From the NCBI GenBank assembly GCA_019236035.1, contig JAFAJU010000298.1, positions 1-16,631 of the forward strand: DNA of 16,631 nucleotides, in the 5' to 3' direction. This document shows, piece by piece, positions 1 to 8,272 of this stretch. The DNA is from Verrucomicrobiota bacterium. GTDB taxonomy: Bacteria; Verrucomicrobiota; Verrucomicrobiia; Chthoniobacterales; JAFAMB01. Made by a program: the position numbers and the translations under genes. The notes under the pieces were generated by a model, which saw only the letters and a program-made list of their open reading frames with translations, was not told the origin of the DNA and did no database searches. Numbering within the stretch: the first letter of the stretch is position 1; each line of letters begins with the position of its first letter.

Positions 1-67
1 TTTTGACATCGTCCACGTCTTGATTCAGCAAAGCGGGTTGTTCGTTTGCTTCTGCCATAACTTCCAT
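1..67 (-). CDS. N-terminal fragment of an unidentified gene, cut by the window edge
   Basis: Downstream of yebC on the same strand, an ATG at 67-65 opens a frame that runs through the left edge without a stop. The visible peptide starts MEVMAEANEQPALL and is acidic and polar. A second in-frame ATG at 58-56 is preceded closely by GGAAG, so the true start may be either one. It begins 26 bp after the yebC stop with no strong terminator between them, so co-transcription with yebC is possible. About 22 codons are too few to identify a family, and I assign no function. Confidence 0.5.
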   Translation of the reverse strand, partial: MEVMAEANEQPALLNQDVDDVK

Positions 68-93
68 TTTAAAAAAATTTCGTCTCCGACCGG

Positions 94-846
94 TTAGCTC
101 GAAAGCTTCGTTAGTAGCTCGTCGGAAATATCGAAATTGCTGTAAACGTTTTGTACGTCGTCGTTATCCTCAAGGGCATCGCATAATCTGAGCACTTGCG
201 AAGCTAACTCTTCCCTAGCTACTGCGATCATCGTGTTCGGCAAAAAGGTTAACTTTTGAGATTCAACCTGCATTCCGGCCTGCTTGACCGCCTCCCCGAC
301 CTGGTACAACCGATCGTGAGGTGTGGTGACAACGTACAAATCTTCATCCGTGGTGAGATCCTCCGCTCCGGCCTCCAGTGCGACCTCCACTAGCCTGTCT
401 TCGTCGACTCGGGTCTTCCCAACGGTGATTTGACCCTTTCTCCTAAACATGTACGAGACGGACCCAGAGGCACCCAAGTTACCGTGGTTCTTGGCGAATA
501 TACTCCGGATATCGGCCGCCGTCCGATTCTTGTTGTCGGTTGTGGCTTCGACAATAATCGCGACGCCCCCCGGCCCGTATCCTTCATAAATCAACTCTTC
601 TAAGATTCCTCCCTCGATCTCGCCCGTCCCCTTTTTGATCGCCCGGTCAATCGTGTCATTAGGCATGTTTTGCGCACGCGCGGCAAGGACAGCGGTCCGG
701 AGACGAGGATTTAGGCTAAGATCGCCGCCTCCCATCCTGGCTGCAACCATAATTTCCTTTGAGAACCTGCTGAATATTTTGCCGCGCTTTGCGTCCAGCG
801 CGCCTTTAAAACGCTTGACCTTCGACCATTTACTATGACCCGCCAT
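94..846 (-). CDS. yebC: YebC/PmpR-family transcriptional or translational regulator (TACO1-like)
   Basis: This 250-residue protein has the normal family length. It begins with the family signature MAGHSKW and carries the conserved blocks YEGYGPGG (about 87-94), TDNKNRT (103-109) and GNLGASGSV (122-130). Members are cytoplasmic three-domain proteins described as DNA-binding regulators. Some are also reported to help ribosomes through difficult sequences, like mitochondrial TACO1, and which role applies here cannot be read from sequence. The start is fixed by the N-terminal signature, with no clear Shine-Dalgarno sequence upstream. The gene often sits next to ruvC in other bacteria, but not here: typA lies upstream on the same strand, separated by 161 bp that include a typA terminator, so yebC probably has its own promoter. 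Confidence 0.95.
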   Translation of the reverse strand: MAGHSKWSKVKRFKGALDAKRGKIFSRFSKEIMVAARMGGGDLSLNPRLRTAVLAARAQNMPNDTIDRAIKKGTGEIEGGILEELIYEGYGPGGVAIIVEATTDNKNRTAADIRSIFAKNHGNLGASGSVSYMFRRKGQITVGKTRVDEDRLVEVALEAGAEDLTTDEDLYVVTTPHDRLYQVGEAVKQAGMQVESQKLTFLPNTMIAVAREELASQVLRLCDALEDNDDVQNVYSNFDISDELLTKLSS

Positions 847-981
847 ACTTCGGGTAAAACCAGAATCAGTTCAGAAAAAAAAGGGGTTTAAGTTTTCCTA
901 GCGACGCACTTGCGACCGATGAGAAAGGCAGACGACTTCAAAGAGAGAACCGCCGATTAGCGCATCAACAAGCGATACCCG

Positions 982-1006
982 AAAAAAACCGCAGATGTAG
1001 CGGTTT
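982..1006 (-). terminator. Intrinsic terminator of typA
   Basis: Read on the minus strand, a 7-bp perfect stem (AAACCGC with GCGGTTT, plus-strand 986-992 and 1000-1006) with a 7-nt loop runs into a seven-T tract (plus-strand A's at 982-988). It begins immediately after the typA TGA at 1010-1008. This is the best rho-independent terminator in the window and separates typA from yebC. The remaining 847-981 stretch shows no other gene. It contains an A8 run at 877-885 without a stem and presumably the yebC promoter, which I could not pinpoint. Confidence 0.8.
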
Positions 1007-1007
1007 G

Positions 1008-2819
1008 TCAACCTACTTTGGAAGAAGCTCGCTTTCGAACGGTCGAATCAAGGATTTTCTTGCGCAACCGAAGCGCCTTCGGGGTGGCCTCGACATACTC
1101 ATCACGGGAAATATATTCCAACGTTCGCTCGAGAGACATGCGTACCGGGGGCGCTAACTGCACACCCTTTCCCTCCCCCTGACTCCGCATGTTAGTGAGA
1201 TGCTTTGTCTTGCACGGATTTACAGTCAAATCATCCGGACGCGAATTCTCCCCAACGATCATCCCTTCATAGACATCTTCTTGCGGGCCAATAAATAGCC
1301 TGCCACGTTCCTGGACGTTGTTGAGCGCGTAGGAGGTTGAGATTCCACCCTCCATGGCAACCAGTACGCCATTGGCTCGATTCGAAATTTCACCCTTAAC
1401 CGGCCCGTACTCCTTAAATAGGTGGCTCATCGAGCCAGTTCCTCGCGTGAGATTGACCAAATCGCTCTCAAACCCGATCAATCCGCGAGTGGGAATCACC
1501 GCCTCGACCAGGACCGTGTTGGTCTGATGGTCCATGCTGACTATCTCGGCCTTCCGGGTGGCAAGAGATTGCAGGATATCCCCAAGGTTTTCATTTGGCA
1601 GGTCCACATAGAGCGTCTCGTACGGCTCTGTGACGTTGCCCAGGTCGTCCTGGTGAAAGATCACTTCGGGCCGCGATACCAGGAGTTCGAACCCTTCTCG
1701 TCGCATTTGTTCGACGAGAATCGCGATTTGCATCTCTCCGCGAGCGCTGAGCGTGAACACGCCGGCAGTGTCCGTCTCGCTGAACTGCAGCGAAACGTTC
1801 GTGCGGCATTCGCGAACCAGTCGCTCTTTAATATGACGCGCCGTTAGAAACTTGCCTTCCCGGCCGGCAAGCGGCGAGTCGTTGACAAGGAAGTTCATCT
1901 GAATTGTCGGTGGATCAAAATCAACGAATTCCAGCGCAAGCCGCTCTTCCGAATCGGTGAGAGTTTCTCCGATAGAAACCTCTTCAAAGCCGGCCAGACC
2001 GATAATGTCGCCGGCTCCCGCGCATTTGACTTCGATCCGTTCGAGGCCCTGGTGTGCGAACAGGGCTGTCACTGTGCCGCGCTCGCGCCGGCCGTCTTTA
2101 TGAATGCACACAATCGAATCTCCGACTTTTACCCGGCCGCTTACGATGCGGCCGAAGGCCAGCCGGCCGAGGTAGTCGGAATAATCCAGATTGGAAATCA
2201 ACATCTGAAAATAGGTCTCCGGCGCCTTGGGTGGCGGGGGAATGTGGTTGATAATGGCCTCAAACAAAGGTTCCATCGAGGTACTCGGCTCATGGATTTC
2301 TCTCATCGCGTACCCCTCCTTGGCGCTCGCATAAATGACCGGAAAATCGAGCTGCGCATCGGTGGCATCGAGCTCGATGAAAAGGTCAAAAACCATGTCT
2401 AACACCTTGTGCGGACGAGCATTCTCCCGGTCGACCTTATTGATGACCACAATCGGACGCGCGTGGTTTTGTAAGGCTTTCCGGAGCACAAACTTAGTCT
2501 GTGCTTGCGGGCCATCATGCGAGTCGACCACGAGCAGCACGCCATCGACCATTTTCATAATGCGCTCTACTTCTCCGCCAAAATCGGCGTGACCGGGAGT
2601 ATCAACGATGTTGATGTGGTAGTCCTTGTATTTGAAAGCCGCATTCTTCGCTTTGATCGTGATCCCCTTCTCCCTTTCGAGGTCCATTGAGTCCATCACA
2701 CGTTCCTCGAGCTTTTGATTAAGCCGGAACGTACCCGACTGACGCAGTAGCTGGTCTACAAGCGTTGTCTTCCCATGATCGACATGGGCGATGATAGCAA
2801 TGTTGCGAATATGTTCCAT
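1008..2819 (-). CDS. typA: Ribosome-associated translational GTPase TypA/BipA
   Basis: A translational GTPase of the TypA/BipA family, which binds the 70S ribosome, resembles EF-G in domain layout and acts in stress adaptation and late 50S assembly. From the ATG at 2819 it is 603 residues, the usual length. GTPase motifs are in order: G1 HVDHGKTT (12-19), switch I REKGITI (49-55), G3 DTPGHADF (73-80) and G4 NKVD (127-130). The C-terminal half carries the TypA features GLIGFESDL and SRPDDLTVNPCK. The frame stays open upstream to a TTG at 2885, adding 22 residues, but MEHIRNIAIIAHVDHGKTT is the typical family N-terminus, so I prefer 2819. No clear ribosome-binding site precedes either start. 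An intrinsic terminator directly follows the stop. Confidence 0.95.
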   Translation of the reverse strand: MEHIRNIAIIAHVDHGKTTLVDQLLRQSGTFRLNQKLEERVMDSMDLEREKGITIKAKNAAFKYKDYHINIVDTPGHADFGGEVERIMKMVDGVLLVVDSHDGPQAQTKFVLRKALQNHARPIVVINKVDRENARPHKVLDMVFDLFIELDATDAQLDFPVIYASAKEGYAMREIHEPSTSMEPLFEAIINHIPPPPKAPETYFQMLISNLDYSDYLGRLAFGRIVSGRVKVGDSIVCIHKDGRRERGTVTALFAHQGLERIEVKCAGAGDIIGLAGFEEVSIGETLTDSEERLALEFVDFDPPTIQMNFLVNDSPLAGREGKFLTARHIKERLVRECRTNVSLQFSETDTAGVFTLSARGEMQIAILVEQMRREGFELLVSRPEVIFHQDDLGNVTEPYETLYVDLPNENLGDILQSLATRKAEIVSMDHQTNTVLVEAVIPTRGLIGFESDLVNLTRGTGSMSHLFKEYGPVKGEISNRANGVLVAMEGGISTSYALNNVQERGRLFIGPQEDVYEGMIVGENSRPDDLTVNPCKTKHLTNMRSQGEGKGVQLAPPVRMSLERTLEYISRDEYVEATPKALRLRKKILDSTVRKRASSKVG

Positions 2820-2930
2820 AGCAGACGACGGAGAATCGGCACCATGGCTGCGCCTGTCCGCATCGTCAACGAGGTTTGCGTTCAATCATCAGTAACCAAG
2901 GAGAGTTCAGGTCAGATAGCAACAAGCCTT

Positions 2931-3026
2931 TTTGTAACATGGGCGTCTCGCCTGTGATCTTCGTCGATGGTCGGGCGGGACGCCCGTGATCTTCGCCGGT
3001 CACGGGCGGGACGCCCGTGTTACAAA
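2931..3026. repeat. Palindromic GC-rich repeat cluster (REP/BIME-like) between the phosphoesterase and typA
   Basis: Arms 2931-2957 and 3000-3026 form a 27-bp inverted repeat with three mismatches, all C/T transitions. A third copy of the core lies at 2971-2989 in the orientation of the right arm. The core GGGCGGGACGCCC is itself near-palindromic, and the spacer motif GTGATCTTCG occurs twice. The right arm contains the TAA stop of the phosphoesterase (3020-3022). Such compound palindromes match the general architecture of REP/BIME elements. I see no transposase nearby. No T tract follows, so terminator function is uncertain. The rest of 2820-3019 holds no gene and must contain the typA promoter. 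Confidence 0.85.
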
Positions 3027-3910
3027 GCTGGCAATCTTTCAAACTGATTTGAATCCGACAAAAACAGTGCCGCCTTGGGATCTCCGTAATCTGAGCCAAT
3101 ATTAATCCCGATCATCCCTCCGAGTTTCATCGGACCCGCCTCGCGATGGGTGTGCCCGCAAACCACAGCGATAACCTTCTTCCTGAACTCCCAGATCGCA
3201 GCCCCCATCGAACGGTTCCCGAGATAAGCGCGGAAGAATGCGTAGACCGAAGGAGAAAAGTCTGCGGGCAGCTCGGTAACCGGCGGCACGCCGAGTAATT
3301 CTTCGAAAGGAGGGGTATGCAACACTACAATGACTCGAGCATCGCCAGATTCCGAGAGGCGCAGTTTCACGCCTTCGACCTGCTCCAGAGCGACCGTTCG
3401 AGGGTGTAATCCGTCCGGCATCAGCTGAAAGTCGCGCCAACGCAAAGGAGAAGCCGTGGAAGGGCTGCCGCGAAGGTAGTCTTCGTCGGTCACGAGCACG
3501 TCGCCATACGCAAGACCCGGTACGGCGAAGCCGAGATCGTAGTGGCCGTAGCCACCGACTATGGTAAGGCCCGGGAGCGGAAGGTTTTGGACATCCAGGA
3601 GCACAACGCCCAGGGCCTTGGCCGGTGGCGCCCAGTAGCGGTCGATAACCGTTGAAAGCATCCGACAATCGTTCCGCGCGTTGTCGTGCAGCCAGAAATC
3701 ATGGTTGCCGAGGCAGACAGCGAGCGGATTTTTCGGGAAACAACTGCGTATCTCCTCCAGGGTATCACCGGCTTGCGGCGCGCTCGACAGGTCCCCGGCA
3801 ACGATGACCGCATCAGGTCGATAGCGCTCGGTCCAAGCTCGGAATCTTTCCAGTGTCCGGTCGCGTGTCGCCTTAAGCAGATGGAGATCGGCCGTAAATA
3901 ATATCTTCAC
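3020..3910 (-). CDS. Calcineurin-like metallophosphoesterase
   Basis: A 296-residue protein with the complete metallophosphoesterase metal-binding set: D8 and H10 (DLH), GD at 39-40, GNHD at 68-71, H198 and GHTH at 252-255. The family hydrolyses phosphomonoesters or phosphodiesters at a two-metal centre. The substrate cannot be read from sequence, and no signal peptide is present, so it should be cytoplasmic. It starts with GTG at 3910-3908, overlapping the TGA of the oxoprolinase as GTGA. A GGGGTG about 8 nt upstream may act as ribosome-binding site, so translation is probably coupled. The TAA stop falls inside the adjoining palindromic repeat, so the last residues may have been set by its insertion. 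Confidence 0.9.
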   Translation of the reverse strand: MKILFTADLHLLKATRDRTLERFRAWTERYRPDAVIVAGDLSSAPQAGDTLEEIRSCFPKNPLAVCLGNHDFWLHDNARNDCRMLSTVIDRYWAPPAKALGVVLLDVQNLPLPGLTIVGGYGHYDLGFAVPGLAYGDVLVTDEDYLRGSPSTASPLRWRDFQLMPDGLHPRTVALEQVEGVKLRLSESGDARVIVVLHTPPFEELLGVPPVTELPADFSPSVYAFFRAYLGNRSMGAAIWEFRKKVIAVVCGHTHREAGPMKLGGMIGINIGSDYGDPKAALFLSDSNQFERLPAL

Positions 3911-6900
3911 GACACCGGCACCCCGAAACCTCCGCCCCCGGGAGTTTCGACAACAACCTGATCCCCGGCGTCAACCTCAGTTTTTGAACAACTAGCGAGC
4001 TCCTCAATCCGGCCGTCGCCTCGGCAGATAAAGGTCCTGCCCACTTGACCGGAACCGCCACCTTCCAAACCAAACGGCAGCACCAGTCGATGATTGGCCA
4101 GAATGGCCACGCTCATCGACTCACGAAAACGTATCTTGCGGATGACACCATCGCCTCCTCGCCAAAATCCTGCGCCACCGGAACCTCGTCGAATCTTAAA
4201 CGACTCGAGCAGCACAGGGTAGTGCGACTCAAGAATTTCCGGGTCAGTCAACCTGGTGTTCGTCATGTGGGTATGAACCGCGGAAGCACCGCAAAATCCA
4301 CGCCCGGCTCCAGCACCGCCGCAAATCGTCTCGTAATACTGATAGCGGCTATTGCCGAATGTGAGATTGTTCATCGTTCCTTGGCCGGCGGCCAGCACCC
4401 CGAGCGCGCCATAGAGTGCGTTCGTGATCGCTTGCGACGTTTCCACGTTCCCGGCGACAACCGCGGCAGGCGACTTTGGCTGCAGCATTGAACCTTCAGG
4501 AACCACGATGTTGAGCGCTTCAAGGCAACCATCGTTCAGTGGGATATCCTCTTTGACTAGCGTCCGAAAAACATACAGCACTGCAGCCTGCACTATCGAT
4601 GGCGGAGCATTAAAATTATCCGGGACCTGAGGTGACGAACCAGAAAAATCGATCGTGGCGCGGCGCGCATCCGGATCGACATCAATTCGCACCCGGATCT
4701 CGGCACCGGAATCCATTTTCTGAACGAAATACCCCGGTTTCAGGCGGTCAATCACCCGCCGCACGCCTTCGGCCGCGTTTGCCCGAACGTGACCCATATA
4801 AGCCTGAACCACTTCCAGACCGAATTGTTTGACCATGGCGGCCAGTTCCCGCACTCCTTTTTCGTTCGCAGCAATCTGGGCATGCACATCGCCCAAATTC
4901 TGCGGAACATTTCGAGCCGGATATCGAGCACTAGTGAGAAGCCGGACGAACGCCTCTTCCCGAAAGTGACCATGCTCCACCAGCAGAAAATCTGTAATCA
5001 GAACCCCTTCTTCCTCGATGGTCTGGCTGTCTGGTGGCATTGATCCCGGAGTGACTCCGCCGACATCTGCGTGATGGCCGCGACTTGCCACCCAGAAAAG
5101 GAGCTGTTTCTGGTCATCAAAGACCGGCGTTACAACGGTAATGTCGGGAAGATGCGTACCGCCTGCGAATGGATCGTTTAAAGCGTAGACGTTCCCCGGC
5201 CGAATTTCATCCTTCCGGCGCTGAATGATCGCCCGGACAGCCTCTCCCATGGAGCCGAGATGCACAGGGACATGCGGCGCATTGGCAACCAGTCTTCCTT
5301 CCGCGTCGAACAGCGCGCAGGAGAAGTCCAGCCGCTCCTTGATGTTGACTGAGTATGCGGAGTTCTGCAGAACGGCGCCCATCTGCTCCGCAACCGACAT
5401 GAAAAGGTTATTGAAAATTTCGAGTAAGATTGGATCTACCTCGACTCCGGCCACGACTCGCGTCGCTCGCGGCCGCGCTCTACTGAGCAGGAGATCCAGG
5501 CGGGGGGTTATCTGAGCTTTCCAACCTGGCTCAACAACGGTGGTAGCTGTTCGTTCGATGATGATGGCCGGCCCTTCGATGTTCGTTCCAGAAGCCATGC
5601 GTTCCCGTTCAAAGACCGGCGTCGACCTCCACCTCCCGGCAAACACGGCATTCACCTCGGCAATCGGCCCCGGTTCAGCACTATCACTGGGCTTGGGCAG
5701 GTGCTCACTTCTATTCTCGGTCCCGCTGATCGCCTCAACCGAGACGGAGTCGATCATCAGGCATAGTTCGTCGGGGTCCATCACAAACCCGAATCGCATC
5801 TGGTGCGCCATCTGGAATGCCTCCCTCATCTCGGGAATGGAACCGGCATCGACCGTCAATGGCGTATTTGTGCCCCGGTATCGAACGTTGAATTTCCGGA
5901 CGATGGTTTCCGCCAGGGAGTGCTGAGCGTGCAACTCCTCCCGGGCCTCATGCTCCAGCCGATCCAACAATTCGCCAGCTTGAGTGACGCCCTCTTTATC
6001 CATCGGCTTTTCCACAGAACTCTCTCTCAAGGCGCGTAGTTCGGCCAGTCCGATGCCATAGGCAGACAACACTCCCGCGAGGGGATGAATCAAAATACGA
6101 TCCATACCGAGCGCATCGGCCACGGAGCAGGCATGCTGTCCACCCGCACCGCCGAACGTCACCAGCGTGTAGCCGCTCACGTCGTAGCCGCGAGCCGTTG
6201 AGATCTTCTTGATCGCGTTGGCCATATTTTCCACGGCGATACGCAGAAAACCGCTCGCCACCTCTTCTGCGGAAAGTCCTCCAATCTCGATGGCAAGCGC
6301 TTCGAAACGCTCGATCAGCAGTTCACGGTCAATCGGCAAATCGCCGTGTGGACCAAAGATTTTTGGAAAGAAATTCGGGCACAAGCGCCCCAACATGACA
6401 TTGCAGTCGGTCACGGTCAGCGGACCTCCGCGACGATAGCAAGCCGGTCCCGGACTAGCTCCTGCGCTCTCCGGACCTACCTTGAGGCGCGTCCCGTCGA
6501 ATCGACAGATCGAACCGCCACCGGCTGCCACGCTGTGGATGTGCATCATTGGCGCGCAAATACGCACTCCGCCAACCTCCGTTTCAAATCGACGCTCGAA
6601 CTCCCCGGCGAAATGCGTCACGTCTGTCGAGGTTCCACCCATGTCAAATCCGATGATCCGTTCAAAGCCGGCCCGCAGCCCGATCGCGGCCGCTCCGACC
6701 ACTCCGCCTGCCGGGCCGGACAAGATAGAATTCTTTCCTTGGAATACTGTCGCGTCCGCCAAACCCCCGTTTGATTGCATGAACAACAAACGCACTTCGG
6801 GCAATGCTCCCCGGACCTGCTCGACGTATTGGCGAAGCACAGGCGAAAGATAAGCATCCGCAACGGTGGTGTCGCCTCGATTCACCAACTTGATCAATTG

Positions 6901-7542
6901 GCTGGTGGTATGGCTGGTCGAAACCTGAGTGAAACCGACCTGGCGCGCGAGCTCAGCGATTCTCTCTTCATGTCGAGGATATCGGTAGCCGTGCAAACAC
7001 ACGATTGCGACCGCTCGTATGCCACGGCGAAACAGGTCCAGGAGTGATTCCCGGACCGCTGCCAAGTCGAGAGGCTCAATCTCCTCACCCTCGGCAGAAA
7101 TCCGGCCGGCGATCTCGACAACCGTTTCGTACAGCTGTTCCGGCAAGACAATCTGCAAGTCAAAAAGCCTCGGCCGTTGCTGCGTTCCAATCTTGAGCAC
7201 GTCGCCGAAGCCGCGATTGATGACAAGAGCAACCCGTTCTCCTTTCCGCTCAAGCAGCGCGTTGGTTGACACCGTCGTGCCCATCTTAACCGCTTCGATC
7301 CGTTCACCCGGAATGGGTTCACCGGGTTGCAGGCCGAGCATCCGGCGAATTCCTTCAACCGCGGCATCCGCGTAATGCTCCGGATTATCGGACAGCAGTT
7401 TGGCACACAGAATCTCTCCATCCGGCGCACGCCCAACAACATCGGTAAACGTACCGCCTCGATCGATCCAGAATTGCCACCGCGCCGGGTGCTGTTCCAT
7501 GTGGTTAAGAAGTTCAGGAGTCACAGAGCCTGCATCGCTCAC
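3907..7542 (-). CDS. 5-oxoprolinase-type hydantoinase (fused HyuA-HyuB)
   Basis: A 1211-residue fusion of the two hydantoinase/oxoprolinase subunits, the architecture of ATP-dependent 5-oxoprolinase, which opens 5-oxo-L-proline to glutamate. The HyuA half holds the actin-like nucleotide-binding motifs DRGGTFTDVV (27-36), SGPAGG (275-280) and FDMGGTSTDVTH (299-310). The HyuB half, from about residue 700, contains NIKERLDFSC, NDPFAGGTHLPDI, RGHHADVGG and ICGGAGAGRGF. The frame opens at a GTG at 7542 lying inside a perfect hairpin. An ATG at 7500-7498 (residue 15, giving 1197 aa) begins just before the conserved WQFWIDRGG and may be the true start. It lies downstream of rdgB and is coupled to the phosphoesterase by a GTGA overlap. 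Hydantoinase or another cyclic-amide specificity is possible, because family members cannot be separated by these motifs. Confidence 0.93.
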   Translation of the reverse strand: MSDAGSVTPELLNHMEQHPARWQFWIDRGGTFTDVVGRAPDGEILCAKLLSDNPEHYADAAVEGIRRMLGLQPGEPIPGERIEAVKMGTTVSTNALLERKGERVALVINRGFGDVLKIGTQQRPRLFDLQIVLPEQLYETVVEIAGRISAEGEEIEPLDLAAVRESLLDLFRRGIRAVAIVCLHGYRYPRHEERIAELARQVGFTQVSTSHTTSQLIKLVNRGDTTVADAYLSPVLRQYVEQVRGALPEVRLLFMQSNGGLADATVFQGKNSILSGPAGGVVGAAAIGLRAGFERIIGFDMGGTSTDVTHFAGEFERRFETEVGGVRICAPMMHIHSVAAGGGSICRFDGTRLKVGPESAGASPGPACYRRGGPLTVTDCNVMLGRLCPNFFPKIFGPHGDLPIDRELLIERFEALAIEIGGLSAEEVASGFLRIAVENMANAIKKISTARGYDVSGYTLVTFGGAGGQHACSVADALGMDRILIHPLAGVLSAYGIGLAELRALRESSVEKPMDKEGVTQAGELLDRLEHEAREELHAQHSLAETIVRKFNVRYRGTNTPLTVDAGSIPEMREAFQMAHQMRFGFVMDPDELCLMIDSVSVEAISGTENRSEHLPKPSDSAEPGPIAEVNAVFAGRWRSTPVFERERMASGTNIEGPAIIIERTATTVVEPGWKAQITPRLDLLLSRARPRATRVVAGVEVDPILLEIFNNLFMSVAEQMGAVLQNSAYSVNIKERLDFSCALFDAEGRLVANAPHVPVHLGSMGEAVRAIIQRRKDEIRPGNVYALNDPFAGGTHLPDITVVTPVFDDQKQLLFWVASRGHHADVGGVTPGSMPPDSQTIEEEGVLITDFLLVEHGHFREEAFVRLLTSARYPARNVPQNLGDVHAQIAANEKGVRELAAMVKQFGLEVVQAYMGHVRANAAEGVRRVIDRLKPGYFVQKMDSGAEIRVRIDVDPDARRATIDFSGSSPQVPDNFNAPPSIVQAAVLYVFRTLVKEDIPLNDGCLEALNIVVPEGSMLQPKSPAAVVAGNVETSQAITNALYGALGVLAAGQGTMNNLTFGNSRYQYYETICGGAGAGRGFCGASAVHTHMTNTRLTDPEILESHYPVLLESFKIRRGSGGAGFWRGGDGVIRKIRFRESMSVAILANHRLVLPFGLEGGGSGQVGRTFICRGDGRIEELASCSKTEVDAGDQVVVETPGGGGFGVPVS

Positions 7543-7574
7543 AAATCTTTTGCGATTTGTGAGCGATGCAGGCT
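7527..7574. repeat. Perfect 21-bp inverted repeat (hairpin) at the rdgB/oxoprolinase junction
   Basis: Arms 7527-7547 and 7554-7574 are perfect reverse complements around a 6-nt loop (plus-strand TTTTGC). The stem begins within the rdgB TAG (7575-7573) and covers the potential GTG start of the oxoprolinase at 7542. There is no T tract after it on either strand, so it does not look like a standard intrinsic terminator. On the minus-strand transcript a GAGGAG sits just before the stem and an in-frame GTG (7524-7522) just after it. Confidence 0.9.
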
Positions 7575-8157
7575 AACTCCTCAGGAACTCCAACACTTGG
7601 GCGAGGGCCCGGCCACGGTGACTCAGACTGTTTTTGATCTCGGGTTGAAGTTCCCCAAACGTTTCCGAATACCCGTGTGGAATAAACATGGAATCGTACC
7701 CAAATCCACCGTGCCCGCGCTCTTCCGGAATCACTTTTCCCTCGATGGTTCCGACAAAAGACCCGAGCAACGCACCCTGGCTAGCCAAAACCATGACACA
7801 GCGAAAACGGGCGGGGAACTCGGTTCCGCTCAATGCCTTCAATTTCCCAAGCAACGCAAACCGATTGTCGGCATCCTGTGCGTTTGGGCCGGCGAACCGA
7901 GCCGACTTGACTCCCGGAGCGCCGTTCAGAGCGTCCACCTCGAGACCGGAATCATCCGCCAGAACCAACCCGGTAAAAATTCGTGAAATCGTGAGGGCCT
8001 TGAGGGCAGCGTTTTCTTCAAAGGTCGCACCGTTCTCCTCAATTCTCGGAGCGTGCATCAGCGCACTCAAATCGCTGACCTGCCAGCCGGAGCCTAGCAT
8101 TTGACTGATTTCCCGGGTCTTATGGCCGTTGCGCGTGGCAATTAAAAGTGTTTGCAT
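7573..8157 (-). CDS. rdgB: Non-canonical purine NTP pyrophosphatase (RdgB/HAM1 family)
   Basis: A 194-residue ITPase-family enzyme that hydrolyses dITP, ITP and XTP to monophosphates and keeps deaminated purines out of DNA and RNA. Family motifs are complete: ATRNGHKTREI near the N-terminus (7-17), LADDSG (66-71), GFGYDSMF (151-158) and SHRGRAL (179-185). The ATG at 8157 gives the standard start. A GAGGTG (plus-strand 8169-8174) lies 11 nt upstream and is a plausible, somewhat distant ribosome-binding site, one of the few in the window. It is the first gene of the minus-strand set rdgB, oxoprolinase, phosphoesterase and diverges from leuS. Its TAG stop coincides with the edge of the perfect hairpin. 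Confidence 0.95.
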   Translation of the reverse strand: MQTLLIATRNGHKTREISQMLGSGWQVSDLSALMHAPRIEENGATFEENAALKALTISRIFTGLVLADDSGLEVDALNGAPGVKSARFAGPNAQDADNRFALLGKLKALSGTEFPARFRCVMVLASQGALLGSFVGTIEGKVIPEERGHGGFGYDSMFIPHGYSETFGELQPEIKNSLSHRGRALAQVLEFLRS

Positions 8158-8272
8158 CGTACGGTGACCACCTCAAAGTTGCCTCCTCCGTGGAGGCTGT
8201 TCAAACATCGCAGGCAACCGCGAGCCTGGAAGATGGACCACCTCATTGCGGATCAGCACTAGACAATAGCAA
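8158..8272. promoter_or_regulatory. Divergent rdgB/leuS intergenic region with overlapping potential hairpins
   Basis: This 115-bp gap must carry promoters for both genes, though no convincing -35/-10 pair could be picked. Two potential stems share bases: GCCTCC/GGAGGC (8181-8186 with 8192-8197, 5-nt loop) and GTTGCCT/AGGCAAC (8178-8184 with 8212-8218). A 10-bp direct repeat GACCACCTCA occurs at 8166-8175 and 8236-8245. No T-box specifier or conserved T-box bulge sequence is seen before leuS. A regulatory role is inferred only from position and structure. Confidence 0.4.

Noticed and set aside
61..93. An intrinsic terminator after yebC
   Set aside because: A T-rich run is present on the minus strand, but the preceding bases form only a 3-4 bp stem.
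876..895. The A8 run upstream of yebC as a terminator
   Set aside because: It has no stem next to it, and the typA terminator is already found at 982-1006.
8158..8272. A T-box riboswitch before leuS
   Set aside because: The gap is too short for a typical T-box, and the conserved T-box sequence and a leucine specifier loop were not found.
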